Shown here piece after piece: positions 31,683 through 44,017 of a DNA stretch of 64,000 nt. Each line of letters opens with the position of its first letter. The first letter of the stretch is position 1. Source of the stretch: Flaccisagitta enflata (lineage: Eukaryota > Chaetognatha > Sagittoidea > Aphragmophora); contig OZ231126.1 in assembly GCA_965153355.1 (NCBI GenBank), positions 44,516,001 to 44,580,000 on the forward strand, in the 5' to 3' direction. The position numbers were made by a program, and so were the translations under genes. A model generated the notes under the pieces. The model had not been told where the DNA came from. It did no database searches and saw only the letters and a program-made list of their open reading frames with translations.

Positions 31683-33496
31683 ATCTAAAATGTAATCGCT
31701 TTCATGACAATTAATGTAAAGTTTTTTCTTAATACTTGTATTACAATTTTCTCTATTGCAATGTGGGATTTCCATTGTCTGAGACACAGTATGGATGCTG
31801 AAGCTTCTGGTGATCATTTCATGAGCTAGCTATTTTGAGCCATCGTTTTCATTGATAGAAAATTTTGGTTCAAACTTAAACATTATATTATGAAAATTAA
31901 GTTGTTGATAGGCTGTTCAGGTCACCTATATAATCTTTCTTTTGGTCAATCCTCATAAAAATATTAGGGATGAATACAAATATAAGATTAAGAGATTGTA
32001 TACAAAGATTTTTTATACTTTTGTACATGTTTCAAAATTTTCTATATATGAATATTTACCATTTTCGCCATATTTTTCATGCATTTACATATGGCCCAAC
32101 CAGCGCCATTACAGAGTTCAAACCTTGGTCAACTTTTTTTCTTAGCTTAGTGCAACCCATGTAGGGAGCAAAACCGCAAAAAAACTCTCTATTACATTTT
32201 TGTTAGGGTGGATTTTGTAATATCCCTCCTCTAAATTGGTATGATTAGTTTACGGCAAGAGCATTTGTCCATGAATATACCATGTGGCCCTTGGTGTATA
32301 TGGTTTTAGGTAATAGAATCGTTGGCATAGAATGGCATTAAACTGTTATTTTGTGCAAGAAAATGAGTAAGGTTGAATCATTTTACAATTTTTGATATAG
32401 GTCCATGGTTGGACATTCATTTAGAGGACAAAACATAAGTGTCAGAGTACAAAATGGACTCAAAAGGGCAGTTTTTAGATTTCCAGGAAAATGGCGTCAA
32501 AATGTTTTTTCTTTGGCCTCATATTTGATGAAAAAAATTGAGGCAATTTAATGAGACCCACACCTGAAATGAACACCCAATTGCTAGAAAAACATAAAAA
32601 AAGGTGCAGAAAATATCTTCTAGGAATTTTTGTCAATGAAAACAACAGATAAAGACTTCCATTTTTGTGGCGCCAAGGCCCATAAGCAATTCTATTCCCT
32701 AATCCTAATCAGGGTTGTTTGAGGTCTGACTCAAACTCTGGTTCAGGAGAGCATGTTCGTATAAGACGTTTGATAGGAAGGGATGGCTTACTTCTGAAAA
32801 GAGACTCTCACTTGAAATGCCAGTTGGCCAAACCTGCTGCTCGCCCTTCTCAACCTCTCGATGCACAAACCTTTGTTCTCGTTGTTGCCGTGTTTGCATT
32901 TGCCATTTCCTCCAACTTTTTAAGTGTATATATTTTCTCAAAAGAAAACTGGCCTCTTTCGCCCTTCGCTTGGCTTTTGTCCGGCCTTTTGTCGGCCGAA
33001 GTACCTTTTGTTTGCCCGCCATAAAACTTTAATGCATTCCTTTCGCCATCTTTTAGCCTTTGAGCATTCTTTATTCAGACTCTCTGTTTGGAAGGTTTAT
33101 GCCCCACGGGCGTTGACCTGGACCCGGCTCGGAAGAACTTCAGTGAAGCTCACCCGTCCGTTTCAGCGAATCATTGCACGAATATAAAACCACACTCGAC
33201 CAGGAAACTAAGACCCAACTTGACATAAGAAAAATGAAAAAAAAAAAGAAGCAATTGTGGCAGCTAAAACAACCTTTACCAGGCTATCACGGCTTTATAG
33301 CTATAAAAGGAGCTACACCCAAAAGGCCATAACTTCGTTGTATTATAAGTAGAGCTTTCCTGCGTAGATCGTGTGCCCCTCTTTTAAAGTTGCTCCTTGC
33401 TCGTTTAAGGAGATGTTGCTCTCTCATTATCAAATGCAGTGAAAGTGGGGAAATCATATTTCATAATTTTTTTCTGTTGCTCCATTTTTTCTTGCA
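31683..33496. other. Gene-free stretch
   Basis: AT-rich to about 32700, then mixed sequence. A minus-strand ORF at 32705-33022 encodes a basic 105-residue peptide I cannot relate to anything. No repeat structure stands out. Confidence 0.4.
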
Positions 33497-33671
33497 TCAA
33501 GAACCCCGCTCTAACGGACCCGTGAGTAACGGAATTCTGCCAATAGCGAATGCTAATTAAAAGCAATTCAAAGTTAAATTCTTTTTTTTCTTCAAAAGCT
33601 CTAAAAGAATTCTGCCTGTAACAGAAATAACATCTTGATCTGTTGAAATTCATTAGAGTGGGATGTAACTG
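33497..33671. mobile_element. CAGTTGAACC-type MITE, second copy
   Basis: Begins with GAACCCCGCTCTAACGGACC and ends with TCATTAGAGTGGGATGTAAC, inverted versions of each other. GGAATTCTGCC and AGAATTCTGCCTG are internal. About 150 bp from the better copy at 33825. Confidence 0.6.
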
Positions 33672-33824
33672 TTGTTTAAATTGTTAATAGAAGAAGAATG
33701 AAAAATAAAGCGACAAATAGCGAAGTTAAGAAGCATAGAATATATATCTCCATCTATTCATGACATCGTACCTGCAGAAATACACTGTTCAATACCATTG
33801 AAGTTTCTGGTAGGCTTAAAGCTA

Positions 33825-33996
33825 CAGTTGAACCCCGCTCTAACGGACCCGCCACCAACGGAATTCCGCCTATAATAGATACATATTCATGGTCAAGTTA
33901 ATTTCTTTTATTTCCTTTGTTGGCAATAACAGAAGTCCGCCTATAACAGAAGAAAACTGTTGGTCCCCTGAAATCCGTTAGAGCGGGGTTCAACTG
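33825..33996. mobile_element. CAGTTGAACC-ended MITE, reference copy (172 bp)
   Basis: Starts CAGTTGAACCCCGCTCTAAC and ends with its inverted copy (GTTAGAGCGGGGTTCAACTG). TA lies on both sides (33823-33824 and 33997-33998). The TA site and CAGT-type ends fit a Tc1/mariner/pogo-group non-autonomous element. Confidence 0.85.
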
Positions 33997-34106
33997 TACC
34001 ATCAACTTTATTACTATAAAATTTTCGCAAACAGAGGAGATAAGAGTGGTGAAGAAGAGGTCTGAAGAAAAAATTGGTAGAGCATCAAATGCCGGAAAAT
34101 GCAAAT

Positions 34107-34719
34107 GTACTACCTAGAGCATAAATATATCGCCAAGCATATCAAGCAATATCTCCATCAAAAATGAAAAAAATCATATATAAATCAGTGAGATTCTGAA
34201 ATTACATCAAATTTCTGACCAAATGCCACCAACCACATTTTTCTAGCTCAAGACTCAAGTCGTTTAGAAATGGCCAGCAAAACAATAGTGATACCCCTTT
34301 TGAAAAATAAACAGAATATTTCATCTAGTTTTCTGTCAATCTCTGCTGGTAAATATAATGACACTTGTCTGATAGATTTGAGTATTTTTAATCCCATTTC
34401 TGGACCTCAGGACAATGTTGAAGACTCATTTTCATTTTCTTGGCTTAATGACACATATTGGTTAGAAATAACAGCAGAAGGGAACCCGCCATATTGACTA
34501 TGAAATAGTCTAGAATTGCTTTCAAGAAGGGGAGAGGTACCTTGTATTCTTACTTAAGATTTGTCTAAAAATCTACAGAAAACCCATGATCAGGTAGTGG
34601 TCAAGGTCGATGGGAGCAATACTAATAATTTAGCATAATATGAATATTTTTTGATGAATGCTACATTGATAACATAACTAATTCTTATTTTGGCGATATA
34701 TTTATGCTCTAGATAGTAG
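34107..34719. mobile_element. Candidate transposon with 30-bp inverted repeats
   Basis: CTAGAGCATAAATATATCGCC near 34115 is matched in reverse by GGCGATATATTTATGCTCTAG near 34692. It encloses about 550 bp, including a 75-residue ORF (34270-34497) of no recognisable family. No target duplication resolved. Confidence 0.5.
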
Positions 34720-35047
34720 TGTGAAGGACATGGACATGGACATGGACATGGACATGGACCAAAAAACATACAATCCTGTGGACTGATTTCGAAATGGCAG
34801 TAGATTTTTTTTGTCCGGTTTTCTAAGCACCAAAATTGCAACAGTTCAGCCATACAGCTGCATTTCTTGTGGACAAAATATTAGATGATGATATTCTCTC
34901 GTGTCTTAAAACAATAAATGTTTCATTCGTAATTTGTAATGTCTGCTGTATGATACAATTGATTACAGCATGTAAATTTGCTCTCACTTAACGTTATTGA
35001 ACTCGCTTATAATGCTTCAAATTCTATCAAAACAATAAAACGTACAG

Positions 35048-35603
35048 CCTTGCCCCTTGATAACAGCCCCAAGGGGACCCTTCAAATTTGTCCCTTATTG
35101 CGGGGCACCGTTATCATGAAAAACTATTTGACTAGCTGATTGATGCTACCATAGCATCCACTATTTCTTTATTTAATTGGTGTTTGGATGTCTCTTCATT
35201 TTTTTTTGGAATAGATAAGTTTTAATAATCGAGATAATTGATAAAAAGTAGGCATAGTGGTGTGCAATATCAAATATAAAAGTTTAAATATTTGGCAAAC
35301 TTAATTACTTCTTCATGTTTGAACACAAGGTAAAAGTAGCATGATAGCGAGTTGATAAAAAACCAGAGCTTTTTTTAGAAGTGACTCAAGAAAAATCAGG
35401 TAGGAAAAAATATTATTTGGGATATTTTTTTTGAAAAGAAAATTGAAACTCTCTGATCCCTCATCCAGTCTTGACAATAAGTGTGTGTAATATTCAATGA
35501 ATTCTTTGATTATTCATACTACATTCAACAAAAACATGCCCTTCTCACACTGTGGTAACAACCAACAAGAAAAAATGATTTGATCTATCAAATGCTATAC
35601 TCG

Positions 35604-35670
<67 letters not shown>

Positions 35671-35885
35671 GTGGATCAGTCTGTTTGCCGCTATCAAAGA
35701 GTTTAAGGTCATTTAGGCCCAAAACATTTGACCTATATTGGCGAGTCGCCGCTAAAGGCGTGTCCGTTATCTAGGGGCAATTTAGCATTACAAAAGGCCT
35801 GAAAAATTTGGGACTGTAGCATGTTGTACACTAATGGCGGGTCACCGTTAATGGCGTTGTCAAGGAAGCGGGGTTCCACTGTAGT
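35048..35885. mobile_element. Candidate TA-flanked element with related ends
   Basis: The left end TACAGCCTTGCCCCTTGATAAC and the right end GCGGGGTTCCACTGTA are loosely inverted. The interior has several CCGTTA/TAACGG-type and GGCGGGTCACC/GGCGAGTCGCC words, plus a TC run (35611-35667). May be a longer relative of the CAGTTGAACC MITEs. Confidence 0.35.
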
Positions 35886-36018
35886 ATATGCGTCTGCGTA
35901 TCTTCAGTAGTACGTACCACTGCCTCTTCTCGTAATCGTTGGTTGACAACAAGGCAGCTTCATAAGACATTGCAACTTATACATGTTTGGCTTCACCCAA
36001 ACTGAATGCTAGTCTGCA

Positions 36019-36218
<200 letters not shown>

Positions 36219-36562
36219 TCATACCTCTGCAAATTTTATCCTTTTCCCTTTTAAGTTTTATGACTCGGTTTTGGAAAAAAGCGGAGGATAAAGAGAAGAC
36301 AAAATCAGTGGAAGAAACGTTGGTTGGTAGTTGGTTGGTTGCCCACCGGCATTAACGCAATGCTGAGAATTGGTGGTAGCAAAAGCAACTTGGTTTCGAG
36401 CCTCCAGCCCCAGGGTTGCTACTGGGGCCCTGACGTTGGGTTGAGGATTTAGGCCTACTGGCCAAGAATTTGGCTTCTAGTATAAATTTTGGGCTGGTGG
36501 CATCATGCCACTGGCATGTCACGTATCAGGATGAGACTTGAAATTGACAGCCATAGCTACAG

Positions 36563-36772
<210 letters not shown>

Positions 36773-37151
36773 TTTAGCTTGAAGGGAAGGCATTTAGCTT
36801 TGACTTTTGGCATTCACGAGCCAAAGGAATTCGGTGGGAAAACATTGATGAACTCTGTCCAACCTCAAAGCCGTGACCTGCATCGTCGCTCGCGTGATAT
36901 TTACTCGCAAAATGCTAGGGCGAAGATTTCCTCTCAGTTTACTCTGTGTATTTCTCTGTCTCTGCGCTTCTGCTTCTTCTTCTCTTGTTTCTCAGAATCT
37001 TTCTGTCTCTCTTTTCCACTCTTACTAACTTTGCTTTTCCTAACTTCTCCGTAGCTATCCGTCCTAGTATCTGTCTATTTGTCACTCTCTGTCTATCTGT
37101 CTTTCTCTGTCTCTCTCTGTCTCTGTTTGTCTCAGTCTATCTCTGTCTGTA

Positions 37152-37418
37152 CAGTCTATGGACATTCGGTATTTGTAGATATGTCAGCAGTTTGGTATAT
37201 TTCAACCCGTTGAAATCTTTCATTTTGGCATATTTCAACAGGTTGAAATCTCTCATTTTGGCACATTTCAACACATTGAAATCTCTCATTCTACAAGATT
37301 AATATCAGTATAATGAAAGATTTCAACCCGTTGAAATATGCTGGAATGAGAGATTTCAACGGGTTGAAATGTACCAAACTGCTGACATATCTACAAATAC
37401 CGAAACGTCCATAGACTG
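37152..37418. mobile_element. Fold-back MITE (267 bp) with TGTA target duplication
   Basis: CAGTCTATGGAC at the left is inverted at the right (GTCCATAGACTG). The arms stay complementary for about 75 bp, through TTTGTAGATATGTCAGCAGT. The centre holds four ATTTCAACxxGTTGAAAT palindromes. TGTA flanks both ends (37148-37151 and 37419-37422). Confidence 0.85.
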
Positions 37419-37488
37419 TGTAATTACCTGCTCTAAACGTACTATCTTCGCCAAAAGAAACGCGACACCTTCTACCTAGAATATCTTG

Positions 37489-37815
37489 GCTTCTAGACAA
37501 GCTAGAGACTTTTTTAAAAAAACATATTAATCTACTCCAAAAGATCTACAAAATGAGTCCAATCTGGTAACTGTATCTTAAAGCGTTTAGAAATGGCAAG
37601 CAGAAGAAGGGAAATAGTCATTTTCAGAATTGATAAAGAATTGCAAAAAGGAGAATAGAAAAGATTTCATGTAAGTTTGACATTGGTTATCTCAGCTTCT
37701 GGAAAAGCTAGAGACTTTTTCCAAAAAAGCAAATTGATCTACATCGAAAAATCTAAAAGATGAGCGTAATCTGGATCCTGTAGCTCAAACCGTTTGGAAA
37801 TGGCAAGCAAAAGAG
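37489..37815. repeat. Duplicated segment, offset about 204 bp
   Basis: Both copies contain AAGCTAGAGACTTTTT, an AATCTAC block, GAGTCCAATCTGG or GAGCGTAATCTGG, and CGTTTAGAAATGGCAAGCA (the second with GTTTGGAAATGGCAAGCA). A further relative lies at 34261-34285. Confidence 0.65.
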
Positions 37816-38072
37816 TAGACCTGTTTAAAAAATCATAGGCTTGCAAAAACTGTGGACTACTGATAAAAGGTTATCACATCTGTGAATGGAGATATGTGTT
37901 ATAAATTGCATTTCAGATTCACAGCCTGGTTTGTTTCTCACACAAAAAACTTACTTGACTTACAAACACTTTCAGCAGCCAAATTTTGTCAGAGTATGGT
38001 CAATAAATCATATCATTGGCCTATTCACTGAATCACGAACTCTTATCTGGAAATAAGGCCAGTCAAGGTCCA

Positions 38073-38106
38073 TTCCACTGAAGCACTACTTCGTGCTTCA
38101 GTGGAA
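38073..38106. repeat. Perfect hairpin, 14-bp arms
   Basis: TTCCACTGAAGCAC, six-base loop, GTGCTTCAGTGGAA. The same hairpin recurs at 38809-38842 with another loop, and half-copies lie around 38764 and 38110. Confidence 0.9.
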
Positions 38107-38607
38107 TTGGAATTCGTGCTTTAGTGGATTTGCTCTTAACCTCTTTTCATATTGCAATGATTGAGTGCAAATATTTCAGTGAAATAAGAAATTTATCTGA
38201 TTATTTTCTATTGAAACAAGAAAAGTTTTTTTTGTTTTTCTAAACTGTCATCTTCGAATATCTCCATAACTTTTTTTTCCTATGAATCTTGTTTTTATTG
38301 CAAATTTTTTTCCCTATCATTTAAATTTGTGTGTCTTTGAAGGAAAGAAATTTTCTGTCTACAATTTTTTCCAAGGGATAAAAACTAAGATGATGTTAAA
38401 ACATGTGTTGATATTTGATGTTTCATAATTGATATTTGATATTTGATACATGATATTTGATATATGATATTTGATATTTGATTTGTTATATGATTTTATA
38501 TTTGATTTGATATTGTTCCACCTATCATACATTTAGTAAGTGTCCTTAACTAAAGAGAAATAGAGGGAGGTGATAAGAAAACAGTGGATTTCTTGATTTC
38601 TTCAGAT

Positions 38608-38736
38608 AAACAAGGCCAAGTAGGCCAATAAGGTGCGACATGTGGATCGTCGAACGAATGCGTTACCCGACCAACCAACCAACCAACCAACCAACGGACA
38701 CAGCCAATTATAGAGGTGCTTTGTCGGACCTAAAAG
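38608..38736 (-). mobile_element. Stem-loop-tailed repeat, short variant
   Basis: ACAAGGCCAAGTAGGCC at the left, a CCAA tetramer array, AATTATAGAGGTGC and a decayed terminal hairpin ending CCTAAAAG. Same plan as 44902-45026. Confidence 0.65.
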
Positions 38737-38808
38737 ATTACTATGATAAAATCAGTTATGTTCAATTCCACTGAAGCTCGAATTCCAAAAAACACTAGTT
38801 TTTTCTTA

Positions 38809-38842
38809 TTCCACTGAAGCACTAGGGTGTGCTTCAGTGGAA
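38809..38842. repeat. Second copy of the 14-bp-arm hairpin
   Basis: Arms identical to 38073-38106, loop TAGGGT. Two perfect copies 740 bp apart suggest a small mobile palindrome. Confidence 0.88.
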
Positions 38843-38938
38843 ATAATTCTAACTTAAGCACGAATTTCGTGATTCAGAGGATGCCCCATATCATTCCCAA
38901 GGTGTCGCGTTTCTTTTGGCGAAGATAGTACACTCCGT

Positions 38939-38940
38939 GT

Positions 38941-39026
<86 letters not shown>

Positions 39027-39029
39027 GTG

Positions 39030-39061
<32 letters not shown>

Positions 39062-39120
39062 TGTGTGTGTGTGTGTGTGTGTCCTTCTTTGTTTAATCGT
39101 TCATTCATTCTCGCTTTATC

Positions 39121-39200
<80 letters not shown>
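38939..39200. repeat. (TG)n and (TC)n microsatellites
   Basis: TG run with GCGTGCGTGC variants to 39080, then TC run at 39124-39200. Confidence 0.96.
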
Positions 39201-39204
<4 letters not shown>

Positions 39205-39330
39205 CCCGTAGGTCATCGCCCATTAGTTAGCCGTTATAAGAAAGGAAGGAGTTTTAAAAGATGAGAAAATTTTCTCTTCAATTTTTTCCTTCGGCAAATT
39301 TTCTCTCCTCCATCTGAAGTCATGGAGTGG

Positions 39331-39560
39331 CGGGTATGACCGCCCCTGGACGCGCACCGACTAATATCGGCTCAATGTCGGCGATATTTCGGTGCACACC
39401 GGCACCACTCGCCTTGATGAAACCGCCGTCGACTGCGCCACCACCGCCACTAACCGCGGTGTTCGATGATAATTCCACGGCTCACGGACAGCCACGGCAC
39501 GGCTAGCGGCACCCACCGGCCACCACCTCGGCTATCGGCGCCCACGTTGCTTGAAGGGTA
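39331..39560. other. GC-rich island, unassigned
   Basis: About 230 bp rich in CACCGGC, CCACCGCC and CGGC words in AT-rich surroundings. A 56-codon ORF starts at about 39337 on the plus strand. I see no splice partners. It could be a promoter, a GC-rich transposon part or an isolated exon. Confidence 0.3.
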
Positions 39561-39630
39561 TATTTTGGGTCAAAATTTTTGATTCGCTCGCCAATTAACC
39601 ATATTCACTTAGCGGCATTTGGAGAGGAAA

Positions 39631-39772
39631 TCAGTCAAGCAGAAGTCGGTGTTTGATTGAGAAACCCACACGGCAATACTATGGTGAAGTATGTGAGGGC
39701 ACTATTTTGTCCATAGGAACTCATCAGTTGCCGTGCGGGTTTCTTGACCAAACATCGGCCTCTGCTTGTCTG
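39631..39772. mobile_element. Inverted-repeat MITE (142 bp)
   Basis: Arms of about 44 bp: TCAGTCAAGCAGAAGTCGG at the left and CCTCTGCTTGTCTGA at the right. The inner ends are ACCCACACGGCA and TGCCGTGCGGGT. Confidence 0.75.
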
Positions 39773-40297
39773 AGCACATTCATTTATAATTAAGAAATTG
39801 AAATTGAATACAAGGTTAAATGGCTATCTAATTCTTAAAAAAAAAACTTTTCAAGTCCCCTAGGGTTACCTCTCAAACAACCACGGCAACCTATACTAGC
39901 TGGCAATGGCATTGATTTTATTCTAATGATAGAATCGGTTTTTGGTTTTCCTCCACAGTATTTCCACACATAACGATTCTTCGATACAAAAATTTATAGA
40001 CATGGTTGACTTTGAATTTGTATTGCACTTCTCTTCGCTAGGTTTCGTCGGTATTGACTAATGTCTGCCTCGTCATTGTCCGACGTTAGAACGTCCGAGC
40101 AAAGTAGTAACAGTACACAGTACACAGTACACAGTAAGTTGAAACAAGATTATACAAGAGAATATGAGAGTAGCCGTAAGAAGAAACATGTGCAGTAGGA
40201 CGTCCTGAAAATCTGTTTCCTCCTTTTCACCTCCACCTGACCCTCCAGCTCCTTCTTCAACATCTCTTTATTATCTACCACCGGAATTGTTTCTTTC

Positions 40298-40500
40298 TTT
40301 TTAGTTGTGGACGCGCAACTCTATTTATAAGAGACCTCGTCCGTTTTGACGTTCGTCCATAGAGCCATTGGTCTGTCGCACAAGTTGAAAATTAGAAACA
40401 TGAGCGTTTTTTAAAAGATGCTTGTGGGTGGTAAGGGGGGGACGGGGGTGTGGACGGGGGTTAGATGCCCCTACTCGCCCGTCCGCAACAATGTTGTGAC
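40298..40500 (+). mobile_element. Stem-loop-tailed repeat, 3'-truncated
   Basis: Starts TTTTTAGTTGTGGACGCGCAAC, continues CTATTTATAAGAGACCTCGTCCG, and has a CCGTCCGC near the end. The GGCCTTGTTT terminus is absent. A pyrimidine-rich CTTTTT tandem tract follows at about 40655-40756. Confidence 0.6.
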
Positions 40501-40999
40501 CCCGCGTCACTGGCTTTTCAAATTTCCTTTCCACCACCTCTTTACAAAATAAATTACCAATCTCTATCTTTCTTTTTATTTCATTCATACTTTCTTCATT
40601 CCTCCCTATTTCCATTTCTGCCACCTCTTTTTAGTTTTGCCACCTCTTCCCTCTGTTTCTTTTCTTTTTTCTTTTTCTTTTCTTTTTTCTTTTTCTTTTC
40701 TTTTTTCTTTTTCTTTTCTTTTTTCTTTTTCTTTTCTTTTTTCTTTTTCTTTTTTTCCTCTCTTCTTAGCTCCACCTCTTTACCATCACTCTCCTCTTTT
40801 TCCTTTCTCTTAATTTCTTTATTCCACTCTATTTTACTCTTTGCTCCACCTCTTCCACGGCTGAGGGCACTTTTCAAAATTGGGTTCAAAGTTAAATTCG
40901 AAAATTTTGGACTACGGGTCAAAGATCGCAGTCAGGCGGCGGCCATTAGAGAAAAATTGACTCGCTCACTCTCTTCTTCTCCCTCTCTTTCCCCCACTT

Positions 41000-41003
<4 letters not shown>

Positions 41004-41045
<42 letters not shown>
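41004..41045. repeat. (TC)n microsatellites of 40.9-44.1 kb
   Basis: TC runs at 41004-41045, about 41392-41432 and 43933-44012. The DNA between (40.7-44.9 kb) is pyrimidine-rich and carries no gene I can support. Confidence 0.93.
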
Positions 41046-41049
<4 letters not shown>

Positions 41050-41387
41050 CCTCCGCCCCACCTCCGTGCATACACTCTCCATGAAACCTGAACAATGAAT
41101 AGAACGACCACCGTCTTCTCCTCCTCCTCCTCCGCCTTCCTCCTGCTCCTCAAAACGGCCGAATTTTCTTCCGAATTTTGGGATCAAAATTTTGTTTTAT
41201 GGAAAGAAAGAGAAGAAAAGAAAATTGGAGAATAATGGGGGAGAAAAGCCATCAACCAATCACAGATCAAGATACAAGATCGAACGACCAATGAGAAAAG
41301 ATCTTCAGCGTGGAAAAAAATGGCGGCTTTTCTCTTTGGGTCAGCTTTTTTTTCTTTTTTTCAAAGCTTCGGTGTGGGTAGAGGAAA

Positions 41388-41436
<49 letters not shown>

Positions 41437-42417
41437 TCTTCTTTTTCTCTCCTGTATATTTATGAAGGGTCAGCTTTAAATCGCCATTGAAGAAATTGGA
41501 TGAAACGTTATTTTCTCCTCCTGCCTTCGTTCGCTCGACCTCTCTCAAAACCTTGGCCGGAAAAAAGATTCTTCTTGGTATTCCCCTTTCCGTTCCGTTT
41601 TGTTTTCATTTTGGCTCTCGCGCACGCGCACGCCTAATGTTCCGATGTACATATCTTTGAATCTTGCTCACCTTTCATCATGTATTTCACTCAACATTTT
41701 CACTCTTGTACTGGCATACTGCCAGCGTCATACCCATTTCAGCAATTCAGCCACTCTAAGAACCCTCTCGCTTCTGGACCCTCATGCAACCTCCTTCGTC
41801 CTGTGAAGTTAAAAAAACGATTTGATTCTCATTCACCTCGAATTTCAGCCCAACGATTTTGATATTTTCAAAAATTTACGCGTGCGTGAGTCATGAGTTA
41901 AATGGACTTAGAATGCACGTTAGATGGACGGTAAAATGGAAGTTTAAACGCTTTTTTCCCTTTGGCCGTTAAACTTAGTTTCCTGAAGGGTCAAGCAATT
42001 TTCAAAAGAAAGCAAAGGTTCTTTCCCCTTCACCGCTAATGACGGCTGGTTTGAAAAAAGTATTGTTTAAAGTCCACTCAATTCTAGAATGCACGTTTCA
42101 TGAAACCTGTGGCGCCAGTTTGGCGAAATGGATGCGGTTTTCTGAGCTGAGTAAATTTGTGGTCGTTTTTTACATCGATCTTCGAAAAAGGTTTGCAGGA
42201 CACGTCATCAACCTGAGTTTTGCTCCATGGACTGATGGAGATTACAATTTACCCTTTTCGAGTGAGTTAGCATCTTTTCTTGCACCCACTGTTCTACATC
42301 TAGATACCAGCGCCTCTTGCGTCTATACACCGTTTATGATCTTCCCAGATCGCGGTCAAATTTCCTAGGTTGAACTTCAACCACCAAACCGCACTTGGTG
42401 AGCTGAGACCTGAGTCG

Positions 42418-42750
42418 TGCAGTACGCCGATTGCATCCCGGGACTTTGCTGAATCGCTCTTATGTGACCCCTTCGGATTGTGACACTCACGATTTTATTA
42501 CAAACGAGCCAATGCGCAGCTGTCTAGCTTGATGGGAACCTTTTTTAGGGCCCAATTTAACTTTACATTGAAATTAGTAGTAAAAAATCCCCTTGAGACT
42601 CACCTTAAAAAAAATCCTTTTATTTTCTTTGTTAATTTCAAATTGACCCTCAAAAAGGTTCAAATCAAGCTAGAATGCTTGTTTGAAATATGAAGGGGGC
42701 GCAAAAGAGCGATTCAGCAAACTCCCGGGATGCAGTCGGCGTATTGTGCA
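42418..42750. mobile_element. MITE with 46-48 bp inverted ends (333 bp)
   Basis: TACGCCGATTGCATCCCGGG and GCTGAATCGCTCTTATG at the left are matched in reverse by AAAAGAGCGATTCAGC and CCCGGGATGCAGTCGGCGTA at the right. No coding capacity. Confidence 0.8.
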
Positions 42751-43159
42751 ATTGTGACATTAAGGTTTACATTACAATTCACTGAACAAAGAACTTATCG
42801 CGTAAGTGGAACACCATCTAACCCTAATTCACTTATCTGTGCAAACCTCATCAATCGGCGCGAATCATTTCCTCAATTTTTTCCGTCCTTAACTTTCCTT
42901 CTTCCTTCACTCATTCACACCTGGACAAAACTTTTCGTCCACTTCCTCCTCCTCTTTCTCCTCCCGTTCCTCCTCTCTATTTTTTTTTCCTTCCAGCTTC
43001 CGCCTTTTAAAGATTTATCTCCTTTTTTTCTCCCTCCTTATTTCCCTCTTTCTCACGTGCCTTTTCACCTTCACTTTCTCCTCGTCTCTTCCTCGTGTCC
43101 TCTTCCTCTTCCCGTTTGATTCACGCGTAATTTTCCTCACGCCAGGTTTCGCATTTTCC

Positions 43160-43290
43160 ACTCACGTGGAAACACCTGGGCGCGGCGACGGCGGTGCTCC
43201 GGCTGCACGGCTGCGGCGTCGTTTTGCGGCACTTCTGGCGCTATATTCCACATTTTTTACTCTCCTGTCCCCGCTTCCGGTGGATTTTTT
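43160..43290. other. GC-rich patch, unassigned
   Basis: Contains GGCGCGGCGACGGCGG and CTGCACGGCTGCGGCGTCG in pyrimidine-rich DNA. Two plus-strand frames are open through it. I cannot tell promoter from exon. Confidence 0.25.
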
Positions 43291-43936
43291 TCTTCCTCTT
43301 CCTTCTCTTCAGAAGTTTGACGTCAGGTGATGATTAGTTGTTTCAGTCAGCGCAGGTGAGAACGATCATTCCCGGATGATCATTCACTTGATAGAGACGA
43401 AGTACAATTAAAGCGATTAGCCCTCTGCCGCTAGCCAACCGATGCCAAACTTGTTCTCCTCAACCACCGCCCCTTCCCATTTACTATCTGGCACTACGTA
43501 TCGGGGTTTGTCATCTATGTAGCACAGAAAAGAGTCATAATTTGTTGGCACCATCTGACTGATTTTCTGATTACATGATGCGTACATTCGTAAATGACAA
43601 TACAAATTATAGTTACAATCAATGACACTCGTGGCATTAAAATTTACTATTTCTTACGAGGATAAAGAATGATCAACAAGATTTTAGAAGAACTTAAAAA
43701 TGCCAATAGAAAAACGTTAAAACAAATAATGCTTCTGATTGTGCCTCTCGCTGTTGTTGAGAGAACCGATTAGGCAATTTGCCGTAGTTAGATTTTATCA
43801 TGCAGCCAATATCACAATTTTCATCTAACAAATCAGTGAAACGTGTTTATGAGTGTTTGGGTGTGAATGTGTGTTTGTGTGAGTGAGAAAGAGTAACAGT
43901 GTCTGTTCGTGTACATAAGATAGTTGTAGAAATCTC

Positions 43937-44017
<81 letters not shown>

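Noticed and set aside
32705-33022. 105-residue basic minus-strand ORF
   Set aside because: No recognisable family, no splice context; length not exceptional for this window.
42039-42368. 109-residue plus-strand ORF
   Set aside because: No motif, ends close to a MITE, no supporting splice sites.
43417-43605. 62-residue minus-strand ORF ending KFGIGWLAAEG
   Set aside because: Protein-like wording but no family recognised and no neighbouring exons found.
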